The position numbers and the translations under genes are program-made. Below are positions 1-10,546 of a DNA stretch of 36,720 nt, piece by piece (position 1 is the first letter of the stretch; the number at the start of each line of letters is the position of its first letter). Source of the DNA: Dicyema japonicum (taxonomy: Eukaryota > Dicyemida > Rhombozoa > Dicyemidae); contig RDEW01000138.1 in assembly GCA_011109175.1 (NCBI GenBank), positions 5,330 through 42,049 on the forward strand, in the 5' to 3' direction. The notes under the pieces were generated by a model. It was not told the origin of the DNA. It saw only the letters and a list, made by a program, of their open reading frames with translations, and did no database searches.

Positions 1-1110
1 AACGAGAGGATCATAAGTTAATAAAGAATATGCCCAATGTGAAATCGACGTAATCATGTAATTACACTAAATAGCAAATTTTCATAAAAAATCCCGCGCA
101 ACTAATATGCACATGTTTTCTTTATAGCAGGAGATAGTTAGCTTCTAAGAGCCCACTAATATAAGCCCGGTTGCTATCAAGAGACCAGCTGAGATTATTG
201 GGCGCCCATATATGTCTTTTAGAGTCACTAGCATTTTCCCTCAGGAACCTTCCCCCAAAAATCCCATTGGTTGCTATAAAAGTGGCTCTAGACCGATCAT
301 ACAAGCAAAAATATTCCAACATCGAGGAATCAATAAAAATTAACTAGCATTTCCCCTCAGGAACCTTCCCCCAAAAATCCCATTGGTTGCTATAAAAGTG
401 GCTCTAGACCGATCATACAAGCAAAAATATTCCAACATCGAGGAATCAATAAAAATTAAAAAAACCTAAATTTATTAAAAAAATAATTATTCTGTCCATA
501 TTCCATTTATATATTCAAAATGGTAATTCTTCCTGACAAGATTCATCCAACTAAAAAACCACCAAAGGCCAAACTGATTCTCCAAACTTTTAATATGATT
601 TCCAGTCTCAATAAGAGCATATTTCCTCATAATATTAACTTTTGAATTCTACGAGTATTAAGAATCCCTAACCTCAGTCTCTGATGGTTGGTTTGGGCCA
701 TTGCTTTGTTCACTCATTCCTCCAAGACGGAAGGGTCCTCAAGTTTGCTTTGAGCCGGTTTCGGGAGTTCGTATCATTTTGTGGAAAGGGTTTCCATTGA
801 AATCCCTGATTTGATCCTCTCCACTTTTTTTTAGAATTTGAGTCTCGCACGTGAATTTTTGGCATTCCTCGAATAAGCTGAAGTCTAACGGGGGAAATTT
901 TTCTAGGTAGCTTTTTTTGTGTGAGGAAAGGTTTTCATTTCCTCCTCGATTAGATTTAATATTTACAAGATAATTATTTGGTCTCCAGCTTCTTTTACAA
1001 GGACATTGTCATCTCCCTGCTCATAATAGGGTAGAGCATCTAGAACCACTTGTTCTATAATATAAATATAATCCCACTTTATTTAACAAACAATAAAAAA
1101 ATGAATATAT
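1..1110. repeat. Segmental repeat block A, copy 1
   Basis: The block recurs in direct orientation at 14507-15641 with scattered substitutions and small indels. It starts with the same AACGAGAGGATCATAAG text and ends near an AATAAAATGAATATATTTAA stretch. I see no credible gene in it; the short open frames are interrupted and not preserved between copies. This copy carries a 116-bp internal tandem duplication (228-459) that the other copy lacks, and the other copy retains about 140 bp around 15030-15170 that is missing here. Confidence 0.85.
228..459. repeat. Tandem duplication, period 116 bp
   Basis: Two near-identical copies (228-343 and 344-459) both begin CTAGCATTT and end with AATAAAAATTAA. 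The equivalent block near 14730-14840 is single, so the duplication arose after the two A blocks separated, or else it is an assembly product. Confidence 0.9.
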
Positions 1111-1189
1111 TTAATAATCAACAACCTTCCTCGCCTGCCTGTTCGCCAGTCTCCTCTGGCAGGTTCGATTCTGGTTGCTGAAACAATTC

Positions 1190-1417
1190 CTAGGGCGCCT
1201 TGTCTAATTGAACCCTCTGCCCATATGGCATCTCAGGGCTCTGCCTCCTATACTCCAGTGTCAGGCTCTCTAGGATCCGCTTTAACACAGTGGACTGTAG
1301 ATAGGCCTGGAGCTTCCTATCTACCCCCAACTGCTTCAGATAACCCTTGTGGTACTTTGTTCCAATTCCTTCCCACGTCATTACTATATGAATAACGAGG
1401 ACCTTGCAACCAAACAT
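1190..1417 (-). pseudogene. LINE-type polyprotein C-terminal fragment
   Basis: A 75-codon open frame includes VMTWEGIGTKYHKGYLKQLG followed by an Ala-Tyr-Leu-Gln / Leu-Lys-Arg / Leu-Glu-Ser helix-like stretch. From memory of the family, MTWxGxxTKYHK is the extreme C-terminal region of certain non-LTR retrotransposon polyproteins, downstream of a restriction-like endonuclease domain; this is recalled, not searched. The upstream part (1417 onward on the minus strand) is AT-rich non-coding DNA, so only the tail is present. The composition is clearly less AT-rich than the flanks, which supports transfer of a coding piece. The reported Met is probably internal to the ancestral protein. It could also be an unrelated domesticated fragment. 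Confidence 0.45.
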
Positions 1418-1662
1418 CTACCCCATCTCGTTTGCAAGTTCTATAATATTATTATTATTATTTAAATTTATTTTATTTTGTTTAATTAATTTTTAATCAA
1501 AGTTATCATTATTATTGGTTTAGGACCACGAAGACCTTGCAACCAAGCATCTACCCCATCTCGTTTGCAAGTTCTATAATATTATTATTATTATTTAAAT
1601 TTATTTTATTTTGTTTAATTAATTTTTAATCAAAGTTATCATTATTATTGGTTTAGGACCAC
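1401..1662. repeat. Tandem duplication, period 133 bp
   Basis: The stretch beginning ACCTTGCAACCAA is present at 1401 and again at 1534. Both copies run through an (ATT)n-rich tract to GGTTTAGGACCAC. The first copy starts inside the upstream end of the minus-strand LINE fragment, so the duplicated unit includes about 17 bp of that frame. Confidence 0.88.
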
Positions 1663-2210
1663 TGAGTTAAAAGAGAAAGAAAAATGTTCTACCTTGTAAA
1701 AGAGGAAAAAAATAATGTTTCGTATGGAAGAGGAGGTTGCAAGATAAATTGACCAATCCCTTATGGTTGATAATTTATCTGGGTCGCTATTTGATTATTA
1801 TCTTTGATATTAATTTGAAAGCGTGAAAGCGTCCCACTAGAGATTATGCGATCATAAACAGATGCTCGGAATGCACTTCTTATAAAAATTTAAAAATCCC
1901 GATTAACCTGATCACTGCCTTTGGCTCTCTATTAAGAAAAGGGAGGTAATCTTTACTCTCGTGAAAAACAATGTACACTACTGAGTATCAACAAACGCGA
2001 TCTGAAGTCTTGGATTCAACAAGTTTCTGGGTCGTCAACGACCGAGCATCGAAGCTAATGAAATTTATTTTCTCGTGAAATTCGGCTAAACCTGGTGCGC
2101 TACCACAAGATCTCCACGTATGTCTCAATGCCTACCTATAAAAATCGAATAGGAAAGTCGTCACTTAATGACGTCGGGACATATCTTCTTTTCTTGTGTC
2201 CAGGCCCTTC
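1663..2210. other. Non-repetitive stretch between block A and unit 1
   Basis: There is no convincing gene. A 64-codon plus-strand frame at 2095-2289 opens without any recognisable domain and is not preserved in the other units. The text GTTAAAAGAGAAAGAA at about 1666 also occurs near 13336, followed by unrelated sequence. Confidence 0.4.
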
Positions 2211-3688
2211 GTTTTTTCCTCTGCATTGGATAACCTTTCGGATGTATGGAGTGTCTATCTATGGTAGTTACATTCTTGTATGTATTTGAGAGCATTGGAT
2301 TACTGATTCGTGAGGATTTTTATCTTCAAGTATTATTTCATGATAAATCTCGTTATAGCAAAGATTGCACATGTTTAGAGGTTGTTGAATGCGAATTAAA
2401 ATAAAGGCTGCAAGTTCCAATACGGATACTTCTACTCAAGCATTTCTGAATATCTCGAATACTGAATATCAATTTTGAGGAAGATGATGAAACATCAAAT
2501 CTAGCAGCATCTTAATACTGAAATCGATTTTACTTAATGAATGTCAAAAATTCATTTTTTATTCTTGAAATATAAACATTACTTTATTAATCACCGCTCT
2601 ATTTCGTTTTCGAGGGTATATTTATAATTCTCTAACTATGCATCTAGTTGTAGCAATGTTATCGTAAACGACAATCTTTGTTGAACATACTTAATATTCG
2701 CTCTTTCCAAAATGGTTATAATTTTGTTCTTTCTAGAAAAGTAAGAAAGACTAAATTAACTTTGATCACTGTAAGCTTTAGTTATCCTTTTCACTTCAAA
2801 AAAATAGAAAGCAATTATTCATCAAAATGAAAGTCATTCCTTTCCAAAAATCTATTTTGGTTAGCTTTTTAAGTCGATACTTCTTTCTCCTTCAATTTCA
2901 AAATCAATAATTTTTAATAATATCTCTTAATTCAGGACAACTAAATCACTCAAAGTCGAGCAGAAAGACGCGTATTTAGCATGATGAAAGCGACATTTAG
3001 AGAAAGTTGTAAATTCTTGAATCTTTACCAGAACTGAAATGATCTCTAGTATAGATCATCTTGTCACTAAATTAAACATAATTTTTTAACGTTTATTATT
3101 TTAAAAAGTGTCTCTTCAATTTTTTTAATTTCCAAAAAACTAAAGCTTATATTCGCCATGGTTTCCGATCCCTGGGATTCAAATAGTCCTGAAAAACATC
3201 GCTAATTTTCGCTCATGGGCTTATTTTGGAAAACTCTGATAGTCATTAATTTGTTTACAATACAAACATTTATATAATATAATACTAATTATGTTTTTGT
3301 CGTCCAGAATAATTGTGTCTATCTATACACTAAGTTTGGTCACTATTTTTTTCTCGAGAAAATGCGACGCCTAGCTACTCTCATAGCCATTCCCTCCTTC
3401 AGTTGATCTCCTTGGATATCTTGAGAAAGAAATCAGCATCAATTATGTCGACGGGAATCAAAAATCATTAAATTAAAACAGCCATTCATCCAAATTGGAC
3501 CCCGCTGACATTATCGACGTTGCGTTGCCTCTCATGATTATAACAAGGAGTAACTGGAGAAGCTATCGGGTTTCATGTGCGTAGTGGCTTTTTAGTGTAG
3601 CTAAGCGTCCAAGTTTTTTAAATTATGAACTAAATATTAACGAAAAATAAATTTGTAAGTCATTATTATAATCTAATATAAAATAATA

Positions 3689-3988
3689 TTAATAATTGAA
3701 AATCCCAATCTGTAATGGATAAAAACGTCTTCTTTTATATTTTATTAAGTAAGTGATAACAATGGCAACAATAATTACACCAATTACACAAATTGATAAT
3801 ATATATTTGTTTTCTAAATTTAAATTAATATTACTGATTGCATGAGACTTTATTGTTTTTAGAGTACGATGAGTTGGTGTATAACTTCGATATGTATTTG
3901 TCATTAATTTTATATTAAAATATTTTTTTGATTTTATTTTTCTGAAATCACATCCGAGTGCTAAATGTCGGTTAATATAAGTTACCAT
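3689..3988 (-). CDS. Small membrane protein, third frame of the overlapping cluster (copy 1)
   Basis: This is a 99-codon frame. Residues about 1-60 are polar and basic. Residues about 63-82 form a single hydrophobic helix rich in Ile and Val (CVIGVIIVAIVITYLI), followed at once by a KYKRRR basic tail, the layout of a type I membrane protein with a short cytoplasmic tail. The start ATG lies inside the end of the preceding frame (17-nt overlap, +1 step). This arrangement is repeated in two further copies. The segment before the helix contains THRTLK and SNINLN stretches, and a Cys is present near residue 13. Copy 1 has two extra residues near position 27 and one fewer Arg in the tail than copies 2 and 3. 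I infer this is the C-terminal part of an ancestral envelope-type glycoprotein broken by a frameshift. No homology search was possible, and a genuine small membrane protein is the alternative. Confidence 0.5.
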   Translation of the reverse strand: MVTYINRHLALGCDFRKIKSKKYFNIKLMTNTYRSYTPTHRTLKTIKSHAISNINLNLENKYILSICVIGVIIVAIVITYLIKYKRRRFYPLQIGIFNY

Positions 3989-4307
3989 TTCCAGTAAATT
4001 TAGTGTTATTGTCTGTTTTTGATAGCTGCATTTTCATATCTTTTATTTTTATAGTTCCATAATTAGGAATAGTTATAACTAGTTCACTGCAGTTATAATA
4101 GCCGTTAGTCGAAATGTTCGGACTTGAAGCATACATAGGTCCACGAAAAGAAAGCAATTCTAATCCCCATATAACATCTAAATAATTTGATATACGGGAA
4201 AATAGTAATGTGAATTTTATATCATTTTTCTTCCATTTAAGCGCACCAAGATGGTGTCTACGTGAATCAAAATCAAAAATTGCGTCATTTAAATTTTCAT
4301 ATTTCAT
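3972..4307 (-). CDS. Second frame of the overlapping cluster, ectodomain-like (copy 1)
   Basis: The frame has 111 codons, starting MKYENLNDAIFDFD. There is no signal peptide or membrane helix. Candidate N-glycosylation sequons are Asn-Ile-Ser near residue 64, Asn-Cys-Ser near 72 and Asn-Asn-Thr near 100. The content alternates beta-strand-like segments, for example SELVITI and GTIKIKDMKMQL. The ATG sits inside the end of an upstream frame (11-nt overlap, +1), and the frame's end overlaps the next ATG by 17 nt (+1). With the following membrane-anchored frame, this looks like the ectodomain of a broken glycoprotein. Residues about 14-65 differ strongly in copy 2. The frame is intact in all three copies, which is unusual for old debris in this region. 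Confidence 0.5.
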   Translation of the reverse strand: MKYENLNDAIFDFDSRRHHLGALKWKKNDIKFTLLFSRISNYLDVIWGLELLSFRGPMYASSPNISTNGYYNCSELVITIPNYGTIKIKDMKMQLSKTDNNTKFTGNGNLY

Positions 4308-4509
4308 CTTTTATTTAATTTAATGTATTTACAGTATTATCAATTTTATATTCAACTTCAATTATTCCACTAAACAACATTACGACGTGGTTGTTCTTTG
4401 TCGCACCCCACATAGGTACATTATTATACAACATTTCAAAAGTATTAATATTCCTCCCCAATAATTTATTGCTTGCTAAACACGTATATATTCCTATTTT
4501 TAATTTACT
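4297..4509 (-). pseudogene. First frame of the overlapping cluster, no start codon (copy 1)
   Basis: About 70 codons are open between a TAA (4510-4512) and a TGA that overlaps the ATG of the next frame. No initiating Met lies near the beginning; the in-frame Met codons (in EMLYNN and VPMWGATKNN) are internal. A further protein-like stretch continues in the same frame just upstream of the TAA, so the TAA looks like a premature stop in a longer ancestral reading frame. The same TAA, overlap and frame occur in copies 2 and 3. I infer it is the more N-terminal part of the same protein that supplied the next two frames. Confidence 0.4.
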
Positions 4510-4711
4510 TTATAAACCTAGTAATTGGAACATCTCACTTCAATTGTTCCAATTATGAAACAATTTGTTTTATTTAAATAAAATTGAAACTAATATTTTA
4601 AATAAAATAAAGAATTAATTTATATTTTTTTAGCTAAAAATAAAGTTATCGTGGGATGTAAATATATCATAAGTAACATCAATATAAATGACCTTTAGTT
4701 TACTGTTAGGT

Positions 4712-4891
4712 AACCTTGAAATGCAAAAAATTCAATATCTCCAACAATACTGGACACCAATAATCCTAATTTACTATTAATCGGATCGCTGCATCAGAGA
4801 AAACCTTGAAATGCAAAAAATTCAATATCTCCAACAATACTGGACCCAAATAATCCTAATTTACCATTAATCGGATCGCTGCATCAGAGAA
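4712..4891. repeat. Tandem duplication, period 90 bp
   Basis: AACCTTGAAATGCAAAAAAT starts at 4712 and again at 4802. The two copies differ at only a few positions. Units 2 and 3 carry a single copy (about 11271 and 20341), so the duplication is specific to unit 1. It lies at the beginning of the L-like stretch. Confidence 0.9.
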
Positions 4892-5840
4892 ACTTCACTG
4901 ACCTGCAAAAATTTCTCAGGAGAATCACATCTCCGTCCAAAGACTGTACCAGAACCAACAATATACACGGCATTATGCCTTCGCTTTTTATACGAACCCT
5001 CAAAGTGAACAAGATACTAGAATCCATACTACCATGAGATTGCCTCTATTGAACGACTACTCCAGAAGATTTTCAGAGTTGAATTTCAAGTCTGCATTGT
5101 AGAATCATCCATCTCTGGCTTAAATATTGTTCATTAGCTCTTTGCTTTATCTGGACCACCAAGACTTTACGTTAAAATTGGGACTGTTTATTTTTTTCAT
5201 GATTTTTCATTTAGTCATGTAAAGCTGTTATAAGTCACACCAAGTTTACAAATTCACGAGTTCAGAAAAAGCCGTGGCCTTTTCAACTCTGCTAAATTGT
5301 CGGTTGAGAAAGAAATTATCCTCAAAGGCTTCATCAGGGACTCTAACCCAGCTTTAATAATGAAATACTCCACCTCATTCGCGAGAAGAGACGCTTAAGG
5401 AGATCGAAGATTGATCATCAAAGAGAACTATCCTCACTGGATAAGCAAATAACCATGTTGATTTCTAATGTCAAAAATTAAAAACGGACTGGATTTTTTT
5501 CTTACTTTAAAATCAAAACCTAAAAATTTATGCAGATTCATCAAGGATGTTCAGGTCAGTTAAAATGATTCCTATTCCATTCATGAAGGGATGTTTGATA
5601 AAGACAAACTAAATAATTTCGCTGTTATGCAAAGAATTTGATGACCTATTATTGCAATACCAGTCACATTCACATGTCCAAATATAATCGTTCTCAGAGA
5701 GTCCAACCAACACGAGGTACGAAGGGTCATCCAATTTCCCGTACGGCTAATCTATGGTTTGATTCAAAAAGTGCGCGCAACATCCCTGCCAAATAACCTG
5801 ATGGTCTATGTATAGAGCAATTAGAAGAACTTCAAATTTG
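4760..5840 (+). pseudogene. Mononegavirus polymerase (L)-like fragment, frame-broken (copy 1)
   Basis: The plus strand reads as protein-like text with several frameshifts. The first segment contains FTDLQKFLRRITSPSKDC and later ISGLNIVHELFA; copy 1 has an indel near 5034, and the frame at the end differs from copy 2. Around 5695-5790 one frame gives PTNTRYEGSS and the next frame gives a SRTAN motif, resembling the Tyr-x-Gly-Ser-x-Thr region of the capping (PRNTase) domain of L proteins. An Asn-Pro-x-Phe-Pro-like start in copies 2 and 3 also fits a region upstream of that domain. Spacing is roughly as expected. It is clearly non-functional. Identification is by motif impression only and needs a profile search. 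Confidence 0.38.
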
Positions 5841-5844
5841 ATGA

Positions 5845-6250
5845 TTTTTAAATATTGAATATACGGAAAATGAAACATTTATTGCAATTGAAAATTCTTT
5901 AGATTTGAAGAATAGTGAACAAGAACCTGAAAAAAATAAGACATGTAGAAAAAACGGATATTGCAGTTGGATTAACTGCATAATTGGAGAAGGTGATGTT
6001 AGTGTTCTTATAAGACACGTCTGTGTACTGTTGGGAATTGCACTGTTTGTACAGGGAAGCAAATCCGTTTCCATTTTGTCGGATAAGGTCTTAAAGTGAT
6101 CAGGGGATTAGTTTATCTAGTTTCCTGAGATTACTAATAGTAGTGGATCTCAAGGACTCAATGTCATTGATTTTTTGTTTGTTCGTCCAGGACAGATTGA
6201 TTCCCCATGACGCACATCCATAGCTGACAGATACCTCAATTTTTGTACAA
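5845..6250 (-). pseudogene. LINE reverse transcriptase C-terminal fragment (copy 1)
   Basis: Read on the minus strand from about 6250, the frame contains SVSYGCASWGINLS followed by Lys-Ile-Asn-Asp-Ile-Glu-Ser-Leu-Arg-Ser, then stops near 6106. YGCxxWG with an Asn-x-x-Lys-Ile-x-x-Ile spacing is a familiar pattern at the C-terminal end of non-LTR reverse transcriptase ORFs. Further protein-like text (LIRQNGNGFASLYKQ) continues after two stops. Overlapping open frames on both strands here (5832-6074 minus, 5905-6099 plus) are probably by-products. The same fragment lies in units 2 and 3. Confidence 0.5.
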
Positions 6251-6649
6251 TGATTTTAACCCTGGGAAAGGAGTCTTAATGCCACCAAAAGAGTCTAATG
6301 CCACCACTTCTGTTGGTAGAAGAAACCGGATGGTTTTAAGTGTTAATAAATAAATTGAATAGCACTGAGGATAGTCACCTCATACTTGTGATGTAGTACC
6401 TAACCCTTAAAGGAATATCACTATTTTCTACAATGGTTTCTCCCATACTTGTCGCCTTTGGTTATCTTTGAGATACCGACCAGGCATTGGACGTATTCTT
6501 AGTCAGATGGATCCTGCAACGCATCATAAAAATTGAAGAAGACAAAGAGTAGATAGGAATCCCTGCACCAAGTTGGTAGCAGTGTATATCAAACTCATAG
6601 TTAATTTGCGACGCAACGACAGCATTGACCCGTACTGAATCTGGTCCCT

Positions 6650-7008
6650 GCGTCGATGTTCTTGCTTAAGAGGAGAAACCAACAGGTCAACAAAAAATTC
6701 AGGACAACAATGGAGATATGATTTTTGACGCTATGGAACAAGACGAACTTATCGCTTTTCATTTTGAACGATCTTTGACGTACATGGGGAAAGGTCACTC
6801 ATAATGCAGGAAATCTTGTAAATAAAATCACGATTGGAGAAGTTATGAACGCAATAGAGAGACTGAAGTGCAATCGCTAGTCAGGAACGGATGGCATAAG
6901 TGCTGAGTTACTGAAGTACGACCCCAAAACCCTAGTGGAAATCGTGGCCAAAGTATTAAACGAAATATTTGCAACTAAGGACCTTCTTCCGTATGGCAAA
7001 GGAATTCC
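6650..7008 (+). pseudogene. Truncated LINE copy (linker to early RT)
   Basis: Nucleotide similarity to 22787-23150 is clear, including the GAAGTTATGAACGCAATAGA and GACTGAAGTGCAAT texts. The translated pieces match the pre-RT region and the first RT block (Ser-Gly-x-Asp-Gly-Ile-Ser-Ala-Glu-Leu-Leu-Lys). An in-frame TAG replaces a Ser codon position near 6878. The piece ends abruptly where unit 2 begins. The EN-coding part present at 22048-22650 is missing here. Confidence 0.7.
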
Positions 7009-7815
7009 CTTTTTTTCCTCTGCATTGGATCAACCTTTCGGATCAATGGAGTGTCTATCTATAGAGTAGTTATTTTCCAGTATCAAGTTGTGAGGATCTG
7101 ATGATTGATTCGTGAGGATTTTTATCTTCAAGTATTATTTCATGATAAATCTAGTTATAGCAAAGATTGCACAGATTTTGAAGTTTTTAATGCGAATTAA
7201 AATGAAGGCTGCAAGTTCCAATACGTTTTTTTTCTACTCAAGCATTTCTGAAAATCTCGAATAATGAATTTCAGTTTTGAGGAGGATAATAAGAAATCAA
7301 ATCTAGAAGCACCATAATACTGAAATCGATATTACTTAATGAATGTCAAAAAAGTCTTTTTTATTCTTGAAATATTAGCATTATTAATCACCGATCCAAT
7401 TCGTCCTCGAGGGTATATTTATAATTCTCTATGTATCTAGATGTAGCAATGTTATCGTATACGGCAATTTTCATTGAACAGAGTCAATATTCGCTCTCTT
7501 CCAAAATGGCTGTAATTATGTTCTTTCAAATTAACATCGATTTTTGTAAGATTTAGTTAAAAAATATTATAAAGCAACTATTCATCAAAATGAAAACCTT
7601 TCCTTTCCGAATTCTATTTTGGTTAGCTTTTTCTTTCAATTTCAAATCAAGTTTTCCAGATTTTTTGAATTTATTAACTTTTGAAATTTTCTCTTTATTC
7701 AGAAAAACTAAATCACTCAAGGTCAATCAGAAAAACGCGTATTTAGCATTATGAAAACAACAGTTAAAGATAGTTGTAAAATCCTGAATTTTTCGAAAAC
7801 AGAAATGATCTATAG

Positions 7816-9612
7816 CAATGGTTCGCATTTTTTTATTTAATCGCCCCCTCAACTTTTTTTTCGCCCCTTATTTTACTAGTCAAAAGTTATTACCACATCT
7901 AGAAATTATTTAAGGAATATATTTTTATTTAAAAATCATAGTTTTAATAATATCCCTGTTGTTGATGAGTATTCACAAGATTCTCTAAATTCGCCTTTCT
8001 TTTCGCAATCCTTCTATCTCCTCTTTCTTGTACATTTATTTTGTTTCGTTTTTTACCGATGAATTTTTTTCCATACTCAAAGGTATTTAGAATTTAGATT
8101 TTGTGACTATTTCTACTTATCTTCCGACTTCATTAATAAAGAATTTGAAATTAATGCCGTATATCAATAATTCTAGCTAAACTTCAAAATATGAAAATAA
8201 ATTGGAAAATATATAATAAATTTGACATTCACAAAATTTCTTCATGATTTAAAGCTACGTAAAGAATTGATTAGTCAAGGAATTATTTGATAAAACTTTG
8301 ATCAATCTGCACGTTCAATAATAAAGAAATAATAAAGTGACTAAAAAATATACATGACCTCAAGAAGCAATTTCTTTTTTTAATCTGTTCTTTATCTTTT
8401 CTCGTTCCATAAGACTTGCGTCATGTTATTCAATTATATTTTTGTCGTGTTTATCAACATTATTTGTAGAATTAAGTATATCCTCGAAGCCATCGTCCTA
8501 TCCGATATGATGACTTCATTTATAGCTATAATGACTTCATAGATCTAAATTGAGTATATTCCATCCCAATCAAAATATCCATGACGAGGAATCAACAAAA
8601 GCGATCCAAAGTCTTGGATTCGAAAGTTTCTAGCTAGTTCTTCACCGATTTAAAAAATCAACGATGGAATCGCATAATTTTACAAATCGTAAAACCTGTT
8701 TTTGCAATTATCTCTGCAACTTTGACTGAATAAAATAGTCCAGAAACATTTTGAAATATACTTTTATTAAAACGAGAAATTAAAGTTTATTTTATTTTCA
8801 TAATTCATTTTTAATTCAAAAAAAATTTTGTTTTTTTTTTCTAATTGAGTTGGGAAGTTAACGTTTTAAATGTTCGATTAAGCGCGATGGCTTCAAGCCG
8901 CATTGGAAAAAACTGTACCACATTGCAAGCGTTATGAAGATCCTGAGGATTTTTAAAATATCCAAAAGAAATATATTCCTCTTTATAGGTTCTAACTTTT
9001 TTTGAACAAGACTCATCACGAAGTATTAGAAATCACGCTAATAATTTTAAATGAAATATTATTATTATTATTGAACCAAGACTGGATGTCATTTACAAAC
9101 AGTTCATCGAGTCAACAATATGACACACTTGTAATGTCTGGGGAACTAACCTTGGAGCAAAGAATTTAGACAAGATCTGTAACATTCAAATGAAGGCAGC
9201 AAACCTACTAAGGAAATCTTCTCGTGTGGACATCATGGCCAGAAACCTTGAAAATATGATAGAGACGACTGGAACAGTACCCCTGCGAAGGACTCGAGTA
9301 TGCGAAGCACACCCATATCGGAAATGCGCAGGAACGAAGTTGGAACACCGAGAAAAAAATTCGAAAACCGTTGAGGTAATCCGGGATCACCTGAATATGT
9401 TTATTTTGAATATGACAGTGTTTTTCTGGTTCTATAATAATAAATAAAATATAATATAAATGTTGTAGTTTTAATATAATATAAATAAAATAACACTCGA
9501 TTATTTATGTGTCTTTAATTTTTCATATGACATTGAGCTCTTAGAGCATCATCTCCCCTTGATAAGAAAAATCGCCCAAAAGGGGAGATTCTCCCCTCGT
9601 TGTGAACCACTG
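7816..9612. mobile_element. hAT-like non-autonomous element, insertion in unit 2
   Basis: The left end CAATGGTTCGCA and the right end, whose reverse complement is CAGTGGTTCACAAC, resemble hAT terminal inverted repeats. Both subterminal regions carry CGCCCC/GGGGCG-type blocks, another common hAT feature. Unit 1 lacks this 1.8 kb at the matching position (about 3049), giving an empty site. I see no transposase frame and no convincing 8-bp target duplication. The interior carries a LINE C-terminal fragment near 9073-9390. hAT is the best family guess from the ends. Confidence 0.6.
9073..9390 (+). pseudogene. LINE reverse transcriptase C-terminal fragment inside the hAT-like insertion
   Basis: The frame reads LDVIYKQFIES, then CNVWGTNLGAKNLDKICNIQ, then KAANLLRKSS. 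This matches the C-terminal pattern of LINE RT ORFs (Cys-x-x-Trp-Gly, Asn-Leu-x-x-Ile-x-x-Ile-Gln-x-Lys-Ala-Ala). An in-frame stop lies just before the Cys-Asn-Val-Trp-Gly motif in this copy; the copy at about 17784-18080 reads through that point. The 85-codon frame at 9190-9447 is the tail of this fragment. It differs in sequence from the LINE 3' end at 5845-6250, so at least two LINE lineages are present. Confidence 0.55.
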
Positions 9613-10249
9613 GTATCAATCTACTCAGTAGATTGAATATAATTTTTTAAAGTTTTATTATTTTAAAAAACGGATCTTCAATTTTTTTAATTTCCAAAAA
9701 AACCGAAGCTTATTTTCGCCAAGGTTTCCGACCCCTGCGATTCAAATAGTCCTGAAAAGCATGGCTTATTTTCGCTCATGGGGTTATTTTGGAAAACTCC
9801 GATAGTCATTATTTTGTTTACAATACAAACATTTATATAGTATAATACTAATTAAGTTTTTGTCGTCGAGAATAATTGTGTCTATCTATATACTAAGTTT
9901 GGTAACTATCTTTTCTCTAGAGATTGCGACGCCTAGATACTCAGTATCTATTCCCTTTTTCAGTTGATCTCATAGGATATCTTGAGAAAGAAATCAGCAT
10001 CAATTATGTCGACGGGAATCTAAACTCATTAAATTAAAACAGCCATTCATCCAAAGTGGACACCGCTGACATTATCGACGTTGCGTTGCCTCTCAAGATT
10101 ATAACAGGGAGTAACTGGAGAAGCTATCGGGTTTCATGTGCGTCGTGGCTTTTTAGTGTAGCTAAGCGTCCAAGTTTTTTAAATTATGAACTAAATATTA
10201 ACGAAAAATAAATTTGTAAGTCATTATTATAATCTAATAGAAAATAATA

Positions 10250-10546
10250 TTAATAATTGAAATTCCCAGTCTGTAATGGATAAAAACGTCTTCTTCTTTT
10301 ATATTTTATTAAGTAAGTGATAACAATGGCAACAATAATTACACCAATTACACAAATTGATAATATATATTTGTTTTCTAAATTTAAATTAATATTACTG
10401 ATTGCATGAGACTTTATTGTTTTTAGAGTACGATGAGTTGATGTATAACTTCGATATGTATTTGTCATTATATTAAAATATTTTTCCGATTTTATTTGTC
10501 TGAAATCACATCCGAGTGCTAAATGTCGGTTAATAAAAGTTACCAT
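10250..10546 (-). CDS. Small membrane protein, third frame of the cluster (copy 2)
   Basis: The 98-codon counterpart of 3689-3988. The hydrophobic helix and the segment before it are identical in amino acids to copy 1. The basic tail has one more Arg (KRRRR), and two residues near position 27 are absent, both shared with copy 3. The ATG again overlaps the preceding frame by 17 nt. Function is unknown; it is most likely the anchor portion of a broken envelope-like protein. Confidence 0.5.
   Translation of the reverse strand: MVTFINRHLALGCDFRQIKSEKYFNIMTNTYRSYTSTHRTLKTIKSHAISNINLNLENKYILSICVIGVIIVAIVITYLIKYKRRRRFYPLQTGNFNY

Larger units (their letters stand above)
2211..7008. repeat. Segmental array unit 1
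   Basis: This is the first of three direct-orientation copies of a multi-kilobase unit. The order is a non-coding block (2211-3048), a second block (3050-3660), the minus-strand three-frame cluster (3689-4509), an L-like plus-strand stretch (about 4712-5840), a minus-strand LINE 3' end (about 5840-6250), and a plus-strand LINE piece (about 6650-7008). Unlike units 2 and 3, it has no hAT-like insertion at about 3049. The left boundary is where TTTTTTCCTCTGCATTGG begins matching 7009 onward. Confidence 0.8.

Noticed and set aside
1130-1180. tRNA-like B-box text (GGTTCGATTCTGG)
   Set aside because: No matching A box, acceptor stem or anticodon arm could be folded around it. The region is the downstream flank of a LINE fragment.
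1441-1460. (ATT)n tract as a microsatellite locus
   Set aside because: Only a few units long and ordinary for AT-rich DNA. It is mentioned only within the tandem duplication.
5832-6099. Overlapping 80-codon minus and 64-codon plus frames, repeated in the units
   Set aside because: The plus frame starts at a TTG, its differences between units mostly change amino acids, and unit 2 carries a frameshift. The minus-strand LINE end explains the region better.
7816-9612. 8-bp target-site duplication around the hAT-like insertion
   Set aside because: Flanks ATCTATAG and GTATCAAT do not match, and the empty site in unit 1 has drifted, so no duplication is claimed.
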